11,993 nucleotides of DNA from Verrucomicrobiota bacterium (GTDB lineage Bacteria; Verrucomicrobiota; Verrucomicrobiia; Chthoniobacterales; Xiphinematobacteraceae): contig PSRL01000004.1 in assembly GCA_003176035.1 (NCBI GenBank), forward strand, positions 1-11,993. The letters are read 5' to 3'. How positions within the stretch are numbered: the first letter of the stretch is position 1; each line of letters opens with the position of its first letter. Positions 4,832-11,993 of this stretch are shown one piece after another. A program made the position numbers and the translations under genes. The notes under the pieces were generated by a model. It saw only the letters and a list, made by a program, of their open reading frames with translations, had not been told where the DNA came from and ran no database searches.

Positions 4832-7336
4832 ATGGCAGATTCTCAAAAAAATCCGAATCACCCGCAAGAATATGGGTGGCAACAGATCGATAAGCTGGAA
4901 GGTTTGGAGGCTGTTCGCAAGCGACCGGGCATGTACATCGGCGATCCTGATGAACGGGGTCTTCATCACTGTGTTTTCGAGGTTCTGGACAATTCTATCG
5001 ACGAGCATCTTGCCGGATTTTGCACCCGGATTGAGGTGACGATCCATAACGATGGTTCTGTTTCCGTTCGTGACAACGGCCGAGGCATTCCGGTGGAAGT
5101 ACATCCGAAGTGGAAGATGCCTACAGTGGAGCTGGTTTTAACTAATCTCCATGCCGGGGGCAAATTCGGCCAAGGAGCCTATAAATACAGCGGTGGGCTC
5201 CATGGAGTAGGGGCGAAATGCGTAAATGCGCTTTCCGAGTGGTTTAAAGTTGAGGTTTCGCGGGATGGAAAAATCTACCACATGGCATTTGCACGCGGAA
5301 AGACTACGCAAAAGCTTACCGTCCTTGGAGATTTAAAAAACAAAAAACAAACGGGTACGGCGATCTCATTTCTGCCGGACCTGGAAATATTTACCATCAC
5401 CACGGAATTTAAATATGAGCGGCTCGCTTCGCGCTTGCGGGAACTCGCTTTTCTCAATCCCGGACTTGAGATCACACTTTCTGACGAACGTGAGGACGAA
5501 ACCCATAAGCCGCAATCAGAGGCATTCTTTTATAAACAGGGGATTGGTGAATTTGTTCGCCAACTGGGGGAAAACAAGCAGCTGATCCATCCCAAAACCA
5601 TTGCTATCCTACGTCAGCGGGATGAAATTTTTGTGGATGTCGTCCTCCAATATAATGACTCTTATTCGGACCAAATCCTCTGTTTTGCCAATTCGATTCC
5701 CAATCCGGATGGCGGAACGCACCTCACCGGATTTCGCACGGCCTTAACACGTGCCATTAATCAATACGCGAAAGCGAATCATCTTTTAAAAGAAAAAGAT
5801 CCTTCGCTCAGCGGCGATGATGTGCGTGAGGGATTAATCTGCGTGCTGAGCGTAAAGCTTCCCAATCCGCGTTTTGAATCACAGACAAAAGTTAAGCTTG
5901 TAAACACCGAAGTCGAAGGAGTGGTAAATTCGGCGGTGTATGAGGGCTTAATGAACTATTTTGAAGAAAATCCGACAGTAGCAAAGAAGATTGTCGACAA
6001 GTGTCTCACGGCTGCCCGAGCACGGGAAGCAGCCAGGCGGGCTCGGGAAACTGTTCGGAAAAGCGCACTGACCGGAGGTGGTCTTCCGGGCAAGTTGGCG
6101 GACTGTTCGGAACGTGATCCGAGTCTTACTGAGCTCTATATCGTTGAGGGGGATTCCGCGGGTGGGTCGGCAAAGCAAGGCCGTGATAGGCGTTATCAGG
6201 CGATTTTGCCAATCCGTGGCAAATTGATTAATGTGGAGAAAGCACGTTTGGATAAAGTGCTTCAAAATACCGAAATTCAAACCATGATCACCGCAATCGG
6301 CACGGGCATTGGCGGTGGGGAAGGCGAAGGGTCATTTAATTTTGAAAAACTCCGTTATGGTCGAATCATTATTATGACCGATGCGGACGTAGATGGTTCG
6401 CACATTCGTACCCTTCTTCTAACGTTCTTTTATCGGCAAATGCAGGAGCTGGTAAGACGGGGCTGTGTCTATATTGCGCAACCGCCGCTCTATCAGATTA
6501 AGCGAAAGAAGCGCGAGGAGTATGTGGATGACGACCTTCAGCTCAACCGCATTTTAATTGCGCTGGGCGCTGAAGAAGTACGCTTAGTGAACTTGGCTGA
6601 CGGCAAAGAATTTACCCAAGTACAACTGAAAGAAATTTTAGAGCTCCTGGAGCGTTTGGAAAAACACAATGCCTCGATCCGAAAACTCGGAGGAGACTTT
6701 GAAGCCTATATTGCCGCCCAGACTAAAATCGGTGCGCTGCCCATTTATTTGGTCAAAATCCGGGATGGCAATCATGAGGAAACAAAATATTTTCATAACG
6801 AGGACGAGTTGCGAGGATTTGCAAAAGAAAATCGCGATTTGAACCTTTTTGATGAGGAGATGGACGCCGCCTCGGAAGCAGAGCCTCCCTCTCAAGCCGC
6901 CCGGCGGCGCCGAGGTCGGCTCGTCGAAATCCACGACTCCTCGCTGGTTGAAAAGCTGATTCGCGAACTTGAGAAGAAGGGCCTCCACATCTCCCATTAT
7001 GTCGTTCGTGAGAAACCTATCTTTGCGCTGATAGAGGGGGACAAACCAATCCGTCATGAAATTTTTGCCATTCCTAGGATCCTTGAATTAGTCATGGAAA
7101 TTGGGCGTCGCGGCGTCCAAATCAAGCGATTCAAGGGATTGGGAGAAATGAACGCCAAAGAACTTTTTGAAACGACGATGAACCCCGAAAAGCGACGGCT
7201 TTTGAAAGTTCGATTGGACGAAACTAACGCCGTCGAAGCGGATAAAATGTTTAGTATCCTTATGGGCGATGTTGTAGAACCGCGGCGTAATTTTATAGAA
7301 GATAACGCATTAAACGTAAGAAACCTGGATGTATAG
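4832..7336 (+). CDS. gyrB: DNA gyrase subunit B
   Basis: ATPase subunit of the A2B2 gyrase that introduces negative supercoils. At 834 residues it is intact. The GHKL ATPase domain shows E50 (general base) and N54 in VFEVLDNSIDE, D81 and R84 in RDNGRGIP, and GGLHGVG at 121-127. R144 aligns with E. coli R136, the aminocoumarin contact. K353 in QTKVKL is the transducer lysine. The TOPRIM domain has E439 in VEGDSAGG and D517/D519/D521 in MTDADVDGS. About 560-745 is a long insertion of the Gram-negative type, with coiled-coil-like LERLE segments and an RRRRGR patch. The C-terminus has QIKRFKGLGEMN and TTMNPEKRRLLKV. The ATG start lacks an SD but fits the family N-terminus. gyrA follows after 3 bp, so they are one operon. 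Confidence 0.98.
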   Translation: MADSQKNPNHPQEYGWQQIDKLEGLEAVRKRPGMYIGDPDERGLHHCVFEVLDNSIDEHLAGFCTRIEVTIHNDGSVSVRDNGRGIPVEVHPKWKMPTVELVLTNLHAGGKFGQGAYKYSGGLHGVGAKCVNALSEWFKVEVSRDGKIYHMAFARGKTTQKLTVLGDLKNKKQTGTAISFLPDLEIFTITTEFKYERLASRLRELAFLNPGLEITLSDEREDETHKPQSEAFFYKQGIGEFVRQLGENKQLIHPKTIAILRQRDEIFVDVVLQYNDSYSDQILCFANSIPNPDGGTHLTGFRTALTRAINQYAKANHLLKEKDPSLSGDDVREGLICVLSVKLPNPRFESQTKVKLVNTEVEGVVNSAVYEGLMNYFEENPTVAKKIVDKCLTAARAREAARRARETVRKSALTGGGLPGKLADCSERDPSLTELYIVEGDSAGGSAKQGRDRRYQAILPIRGKLINVEKARLDKVLQNTEIQTMITAIGTGIGGGEGEGSFNFEKLRYGRIIIMTDADVDGSHIRTLLLTFFYRQMQELVRRGCVYIAQPPLYQIKRKKREEYVDDDLQLNRILIALGAEEVRLVNLADGKEFTQVQLKEILELLERLEKHNASIRKLGGDFEAYIAAQTKIGALPIYLVKIRDGNHEETKYFHNEDELRGFAKENRDLNLFDEEMDAASEAEPPSQAARRRRGRLVEIHDSSLVEKLIRELEKKGLHISHYVVREKPIFALIEGDKPIRHEIFAIPRILELVMEIGRRGVQIKRFKGLGEMNAKELFETTMNPEKRRLLKVRLDETNAVEADKMFSILMGDVVEPRRNFIEDNALNVRNLDV

Positions 7337-7339
7337 GGG

Positions 7340-9919
7340 ATGTATACGCAGAACGAGAAAGTTTATCTCATTGATGTAGCGGAAGAGATGTCGAGGTCTT
7401 TTCTCGACTATTCAATGTCCGTGATCATATCCCGAGCGTTACCGGACGCTCGCGATGGCTTGAAGCCCGCTCAAAGGCGGATTCTCTATGCTATGCAGGA
7501 CCTCCGGCTATTTCCTGGAAAGCAGCACATTAAGTGTGCGAAGATTTGCGGTGACACGAGCGGTAACTACCACCCCCACGGTGAAGCTGTAATTTACCCG
7601 ACGCTCGTCCATATGGCCCAACAATGGGCGATGCGAGAAACATTAGTCGACGGGCAGGGAAACTTCGGCTCTGTCGAAGGCGACCCTCCCGCTGCCATGC
7701 GTTACACGGAAGCGCGACTCACCTCACTTGGTGCCGCCCTCATGGACGACATGGATCGGGATACGGTGGATTTTGTTCCTAACTATGATGAGCGTCTCAC
7801 CGAGCCAACCGTATTTCCCGCTGCGTTTCCCAACCTCCTCGTCAATGGTGGCACTGGCATCGCTGTCGGAATGGCGACTAATATTCCTCCGCATAACCTT
7901 GGCGAAGCCATCGATGCAATTTGCGCAACAATCGATGACCCTTCAATAACATTGGATGCCTTATTGGGTTACATTAAAGGTCCGGATTTTCCTACTGGCT
8001 GCCAAATTTGCGGTATTGCTGGCATCCGTCAATATTTTGAAACGGGACGCGGCTCCGTCAAAGTACGAGGTAAAGCGGGCGTGGAGGATCTGAAGGGGGG
8101 CCGAGAACAGATCATCATTACCGAAATTCCCTATAATGTAAATCGCGCTACCTTAGTAGAACGCATTGCTCAGCTGGTAAATGATAAAATCATTACGGAA
8201 ATTACCGCCGTAAGGGACGAATCCGACGAAAATACGCGTGTTGTCGTTGAGTTAAAACGAGACGCAATCCCCAAAATTGTCATCAATAATCTTTATAAGT
8301 ATACGCAATTGGAGTCTTCCTTCGCCGTCACGATGTTGGCAATTGATCACGGACGGCCCAAGCTGCTTTCTCTTAAAGAAGCTATTCAAAGCTACATCGA
8401 GCATCGGCGCGAGGTTGTTTTGCGCCGGACCCGCTTTCTTCTCCGCCAAGCCGAAGAACGTGCGGAGAAGCTCGAAGGTTATCTCATTGCGTTGGAAAAT
8501 TTAGATGATTTTATTCGCATCATTCGTGAGTCTGCTAATCGGGATGAAGCGAAGACACATCTCATGGCTTATGAATTCACCCGTAAGCAGGTTGAAGCAA
8601 TCGGAATTTTGATTCGACACGAGGAGCGCCTCGTCAAAGGGCACTATCGTTTCAGCGAAGCCCAAGCGGATGCTATCCTGGAATTGCGCCTCTATCAACT
8701 CACCGGTCTTGAGCAGAAAAAAGTCAGTGGTGAGTATACTGAACTTTTAAAAACTATTCGGGATCTCGTGGATATTTTGGCACGAGAGATGCGCGTCTTG
8801 GGCATTATCAAATCCGAACTTCTCGCTCTTCGTGAAAAGCATGCCACCCCCCGTTTGACGGCAATCGTGCCTGATGAGGGTGAAATCAATATCGAGGACT
8901 TAATTGCTAATGAAGGATGTATCATTACCATCACCCACGGCGGCTTTATCAAGCGTACTGCCGTAAGTGCATATCGTGCCCAGCGACGGGGAGGCAAAGG
9001 GGTCATTGGGATGACAACTCGGGAGAGCGTGGGTGAGAACCAAGAGGGAGATTTCGTCGAGCATTTGTTCACTGCAAGCACGCACGATTCCCTGATGTTT
9101 TTCACTAAGGCCGGACGATGTTACATAGAAAAGGTCTATGAAATCCCCGAAATGGGTCGTGCTTCCAAAGGTCGTTCAATCGCCAATTTACTCAATCTCC
9201 AACCGGGCGAGAGCATTGCCGCAACCTTGCGAATCCAATCTCAGGTCACCGGTTCGGGTGCGGCTGCAAAGGACAACACGTGGGATTCAAAACAACATAT
9301 TCTCTTTGCCACAAAAAGTGGGATTGTGAAAAAGTCCAACCTCAGCGATTTTGCCAACGTGCGCAAGGGCGGGATTATTGCCATAAAAATCGAATCGGGA
9401 GATGAACTCATTGATGCAGTCTTGACCGACGGAAATAATGAAGTCGTCTTAGTAACCCGCCAAGGAATGAGTATTCGATTTAGCGAAGGGGAATTGCGGG
9501 ATCAGGGACGAGATACCGTCGGAGTTTGGGGGATTCGTCCGGACAAGGGTGATGCCGTAGTGGGAATTGCCATTGTTCGCCCCGATGCGATGCTTCTAGT
9601 CGCCGGTGAAAATGGCATCGGAAAACGTACGCCCTTTGATGATTATCGGCTCCAATCCCGCGGTGGAAAGGGGATCATTACTATGAAAACCGGAGAAAAA
9701 ACCGGTTATCTTGTGGGGGCTCTTTCCGTGAGCGATAAGGATGAAATCATGTTGATTACCGCAGGGGGACAAATGGTCCGAACCCGGGTGGCGGAAATTC
9801 GTGAAGCTGGACGCAATACCATGGGCGTTAAGCTTATAAACCTTCCGAGCAGGAAAAAACTTCAAGGCATAGCCCCCGTCGTCAGCCAAAGCGAAGAAGA
9901 ATCAGTAATTGCAGAATAA
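7340..9919 (+). CDS. gyrA: DNA gyrase subunit A
   Basis: DNA breakage-reunion and wrapping subunit of gyrase, 859 residues, intact. The catalytic Y122 with R121 lies in AAMRYTEARL, the same numbers as in E. coli. The winged-helix/tower region runs to about 365 and a long coiled coil with the C-gate follows (about 365-500). The C-terminal beta-pinwheel starts near 510 with a perfect GyrA box, QRRGGKG, at 548-554, and a degenerate box, QSRGGKG, is at 772-778. The GyrA box separates it from topoisomerase IV ParC. In the quinolone region (HPHGEAVIYP, 78-87) the residues equivalent to E. coli S83 and D87 are Ala and Pro. The start ATG lies 3 bp after the gyrB stop, preceded only by a GGGG run, so translation is probably coupled to gyrB. 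The pinwheel has a Gly/Ser/Ala-rich loop near 637-650, and the tail is acidic. Confidence 0.98.
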   Translation: MYTQNEKVYLIDVAEEMSRSFLDYSMSVIISRALPDARDGLKPAQRRILYAMQDLRLFPGKQHIKCAKICGDTSGNYHPHGEAVIYPTLVHMAQQWAMRETLVDGQGNFGSVEGDPPAAMRYTEARLTSLGAALMDDMDRDTVDFVPNYDERLTEPTVFPAAFPNLLVNGGTGIAVGMATNIPPHNLGEAIDAICATIDDPSITLDALLGYIKGPDFPTGCQICGIAGIRQYFETGRGSVKVRGKAGVEDLKGGREQIIITEIPYNVNRATLVERIAQLVNDKIITEITAVRDESDENTRVVVELKRDAIPKIVINNLYKYTQLESSFAVTMLAIDHGRPKLLSLKEAIQSYIEHRREVVLRRTRFLLRQAEERAEKLEGYLIALENLDDFIRIIRESANRDEAKTHLMAYEFTRKQVEAIGILIRHEERLVKGHYRFSEAQADAILELRLYQLTGLEQKKVSGEYTELLKTIRDLVDILAREMRVLGIIKSELLALREKHATPRLTAIVPDEGEINIEDLIANEGCIITITHGGFIKRTAVSAYRAQRRGGKGVIGMTTRESVGENQEGDFVEHLFTASTHDSLMFFTKAGRCYIEKVYEIPEMGRASKGRSIANLLNLQPGESIAATLRIQSQVTGSGAAAKDNTWDSKQHILFATKSGIVKKSNLSDFANVRKGGIIAIKIESGDELIDAVLTDGNNEVVLVTRQGMSIRFSEGELRDQGRDTVGVWGIRPDKGDAVVGIAIVRPDAMLLVAGENGIGKRTPFDDYRLQSRGGKGIITMKTGEKTGYLVGALSVSDKDEIMLITAGGQMVRTRVAEIREAGRNTMGVKLINLPSRKKLQGIAPVVSQSEEESVIAE

Positions 9920-9935
9920 AATCCGAATTCGTCAA

Positions 9936-9948
9936 TCGCCTGAGGCGA
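9936..9948. other. Short hairpin in the convergent gyrA gap
   Basis: TCGCC and GGCGA form a 5-bp stem with a TGA loop inside the 33-bp gap between gyrA and the leftward ThiF/MoeB-rhodanese gene. No T-tract follows on either strand, so it is at best a weak bidirectional terminator. Confidence 0.3.
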
Positions 9949-9952
9949 GAAG

Positions 9953-11182
9953 TCAGTACCTTGGAACGGACGGATCAATTTTTTCAGACCAAGCTAAAAT
10001 GCCGCCCTCGACATTGTGTAACTTGGTAAAGCCATAATCTCGAAGCTGGCGAAGTGCCTGCGCGCTTCGTCCACCCATTTTGCAGTGGATATAGATTTCA
10101 TCGGCGGTATCCAGCTCGTTGAGTCTCGAAGCAAGCTCGCCGAGCGGAATAAGGTAGGAACCCGGAATACGCGCGATCTCGTACTCATAGGGTTCGCGTA
10201 CATCCAAAAGAGTCAAAGGAACACCTGCATCCAACTTGGCTTTCAATTCTCCAACGCTCACTTGGTGGATCCGGAGATCGGATTCCTCCGCAGCTTGCGC
10301 CTGGGGAATTCCACAAAAATGATCATAATCTATCGGTTCGGTAATGGAGGGATGCGTTCCGCAAACAGGACACGACGGATCTTTTCGGACCTTAAACTCG
10401 CGGAATTTCATTTTTAAAGCGTCGAAATGGATAAGCCTCCCAACGAGAGAATCACCTATACCAATGAGCAACTTAATACATTCGATAGCCTGAAGAACAC
10501 CGATGACTCCCGGTAGGACCCCTAGAACTCCGCCTTCCGCGCAGCTGGGTACCATTCCCGGAGGCGGAGGCTCAGGAAAGAGGCAGCGATAACACGGTCC
10601 GCCCAGGTGAGGAGCAAATATGGTACTTTGTCCTTCAAACCGAAAGATTGAACCGTAAATATTCGGCTTCTGTAAAAAGACGCAGACGTCGTTGGAGAGA
10701 TAACGGGTGGGAAAATTATCGGTGCCGTCGATAACCAGGTCGTAATCCTTTACAATATCCAGTGCATTGCTGCTGTGGAAGAGACAATCGTGCAGCACTA
10801 CGGCCACATTGGGATTGACGTCCTTAATCCGATCGCGGGCACTATTGATTTTTTTTCGCCCTACATCCTTTGTTCCATGCAGAATTTGGCGTTGGAGATT
10901 TGAATAATCGACCACATCAAAATCCACTAGCCCGAGACAACCGACACCAGCGGCCGCAAGATACAATGCGATTGGAGAACCTAGACCTCCCGTACCAATG
11001 CAGAGAACGCGAGCAGCTTTTAATTTTTTTTGTCCCTCTATGGTCACTTCCGGCATAATGAGGTGCCGTGAATAGCGCGCAATCTCGTCATTGCTGAGAT
11101 CCGTCAAACTACTCCGCTCAGGATTAAGGGTGTTATTGCTGCCCATAGCCCCAATGCTCTGACAATCAATGTTCCTTTTCAA
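9953..11182 (-). CDS. ThiF/MoeB-rhodanese fusion (MoeZ/MoeBR-type sulfur-carrier adenylyltransferase/sulfurtransferase)
   Basis: A 409-residue E1-like enzyme fused to a rhodanese. Such proteins adenylate the C-terminal glycine of a small sulfur carrier (MoaD, ThiS or CysO type) and then load it with sulfur, for molybdopterin, thiamine or cysteine synthesis. The ATP-binding GTGGLGSP is at 63-70, DFDVVDYSNLQRQ at 87-99, and TDNFPTRY at 154-161. Zinc-site cysteines are C197/C200 (CYRC) and C271/C274 (CPVC). C214 in PSCAEGGVLG is the candidate acyl-persulfide cysteine. The rhodanese domain spans about 305-405, with active-site C367 in HCKMGGRS. No sulfur-carrier gene is nearby, so the pathway stays open. 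The longest frame starts with TTG (11180-11182) without an SD. An ATG at 11144-11146, after a GGGG run, would give 397 residues and is equally likely. A CGGCT/AGCCG hairpin (11184-11196) sits just before the TTG. Confidence 0.93.
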   Translation of the reverse strand: MKRNIDCQSIGAMGSNNTLNPERSSLTDLSNDEIARYSRHLIMPEVTIEGQKKLKAARVLCIGTGGLGSPIALYLAAAGVGCLGLVDFDVVDYSNLQRQILHGTKDVGRKKINSARDRIKDVNPNVAVVLHDCLFHSSNALDIVKDYDLVIDGTDNFPTRYLSNDVCVFLQKPNIYGSIFRFEGQSTIFAPHLGGPCYRCLFPEPPPPGMVPSCAEGGVLGVLPGVIGVLQAIECIKLLIGIGDSLVGRLIHFDALKMKFREFKVRKDPSCPVCGTHPSITEPIDYDHFCGIPQAQAAEESDLRIHQVSVGELKAKLDAGVPLTLLDVREPYEYEIARIPGSYLIPLGELASRLNELDTADEIYIHCKMGGRSAQALRQLRDYGFTKLHNVEGGILAWSEKIDPSVPRY

Positions 11183-11263
11183 GCGGCTTTGAGCCGATTA
11201 GAAATTTTTTCCAAAATACCCTGTAAGCCTTTCATTCTCTGCTAATTATGCAGAAACCGGGTA

Positions 11264-11854
11264 TTATGTGGAAGCGGTTGGAGCCACCCTTGATGAATCA
11301 ATGGGCTTCAAAAATTCCAAGATATTGATAGGAGGGATATTGAATAGGCAATATTCGCGATGGTTCAAATGAAATTGGCGCGCATACTCCTTAAGTTCCA
11401 ATGAAATTTGATAGGTGATGAAAGAGGCGCCGGGCGCCATGCCCTGGCGAATGCTCTCCAACATCCGCATTTTCGTATTGGCCTCGATGACAAGGAATGG
11501 GATGCCTGAAATTACGTAATCGCATCTTGGATTGCCAAGACGCTCTAATTCTTCGGCCATGCGCATAGCATCCACATTCAAGATAGTAACCCTAGGATCA
11601 TTGTGAAATTGCCGGCGAAGATGCCGACAAAAATCTTTGTCCAACTCGAAAAGGATTAGCCGCGAATTAGAGCACATCTGCCTTGCAATATGCCGACTAT
11701 GGCAGCCCTCACCCGGCCCCAATTCAACGATCACTAATGGCCTGGAAAAATCCATCCGCTTGGCAACACGACGGGTTAAAAAAGGAGAACTCGGACAGCA
11801 ATATGCAACCTGAAAAGGCTTCGCCAGAAAACGTCGAAAAAATAACCAGCTCAA
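11264..11854 (-). CDS. PmtA-like class I SAM-dependent methyltransferase
   Basis: A 196-residue Rossmann methyltransferase resembling phospholipid N-methyltransferases (PmtA) and the related rRNA adenine dimethylase fold. The N-terminus has the typical FFRRFLAKPF...PSSPFLTRR pattern. SAM-binding motif I is VELGPGEG (43-50), the acidic residue ending beta 2 is E70 (LFELD), and motif IV-like SGIPF is at 116-120. The C-terminal part has a conserved-looking PPINILEF (174-181). The likely reaction is methylation of a lipid headgroup such as phosphatidylethanolamine, but the substrate cannot be read from sequence. The start is a TTG (11852-11854) with no SD; no other start codon occurs before the in-frame upstream stop. 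It lies 81 bp upstream of the rhodanese fusion on the same strand, with a TCTGC/GCAGA hairpin (11238-11254) between them, so cotranscription is possible. Upstream, TTGACC (11958-11953) and TACTCT (11935-11930) form a weak promoter candidate. Confidence 0.78.
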   Translation of the reverse strand: MSWLFFRRFLAKPFQVAYCCPSSPFLTRRVAKRMDFSRPLVIVELGPGEGCHSRHIARQMCSNSRLILFELDKDFCRHLRRQFHNDPRVTILNVDAMRMAEELERLGNPRCDYVISGIPFLVIEANTKMRMLESIRQGMAPGASFITYQISLELKEYARQFHLNHREYCLFNIPPINILEFLKPIDSSRVAPTAST

Positions 11855-11899
11855 AGTGTGTGAAGGTAAATTGTCAAGATCTTGCCGAACGCATCATGT

Positions 11900-11911
11900 G
11901 ATGACGTCATC
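11900..11911. promoter_or_regulatory. 12-bp perfect palindrome upstream of the methyltransferase
   Basis: GATGACGTCATC is a perfect palindrome centred about 50 bp upstream of the methyltransferase TTG start. It overlaps a second inverted repeat, CATCA-TG-TGATG, at 11892-11903. Its position between the promoter candidate and the start suits an operator, but no regulator can be named. Confidence 0.35.
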
Positions 11912-11993
11912 GAGATAACCTGTCTGGTCAGAGTAGGCATCGAGGGCCGATCGGTCAAGTATCCGTATATCGCAACTATAACGAAAAAAACCT

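Noticed and set aside
4646..5104. A 152-codon leftward frame overlapping the start of gyrB.
   Set aside because: Its 5' half is antisense to the highly conserved gyrB ATPase region, so it is an antisense shadow.
4832..9919. Topoisomerase IV (ParE/ParC) as identity of the pair.
   Set aside because: A perfect GyrA box QRRGGKG and a pinwheel-type C-terminal domain mark the A subunit as gyrase.

Overview
The window looks like chromosomal DNA of a Gram-negative-type bacterium, most likely a member of the Verrucomicrobiota or a relative in the PVC group. This rests on the gyrB-gyrA pair with its long GyrB (834 aa), a GyrA quinolone-region variant (HPHGEAVIYP), and two neighbouring bactofilin genes, one carrying tandem zinc ribbons. 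The assignment is by family resemblance only and is moderate at best. Base composition is mid-range, and several starts are GTG or TTG with poor or absent Shine-Dalgarno (SD) sequences, which fits a lineage with weak SD dependence.

Layout. Positions 1-240 hold nothing I can support. From 241 to 4321 four genes all read leftwards: a zinc-ribbon/bactofilin protein, a short classical bactofilin, a dihydrolipoamide-dehydrogenase-like flavoprotein, and an unrecognised Pro/Tyr/Gln-rich protein. Between the last two lies a 381-bp gap with a rho-independent terminator on each strand and a 115-bp palindromic element that resembles a small non-autonomous mobile element. Upstream of the unrecognised protein are a good sigma70-type promoter, a strong SD and a TTG. 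The reading frame from that TTG meets a TAG after 11 codons and then continues as a signal-peptide-like segment straight into the gene, so the gene may be broken or may start unusually.

Positions 4322-4831 separate this block from the divergent gyrase operon. They contain a 39-bp AT-rich palindrome and a chain of hairpins ahead of gyrB. gyrB (4832-7336) and gyrA (7340-9919) are intact, 3 bp apart, and encode the two subunits of DNA gyrase. gyrA converges on a ThiF/MoeB-rhodanese fusion gene (9953-11182), which is preceded on the same strand by a small PmtA-like methyltransferase gene (11264-11854).

The window is mostly housekeeping. No CRISPR array, defence island, transposase, tRNA or rRNA was seen. 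The parts most worth a second look are the two intergenic regions flanking the unrecognised gene, the in-frame TAG upstream of it, the GyrA quinolone-region residues, and the zinc-ribbon bactofilin.
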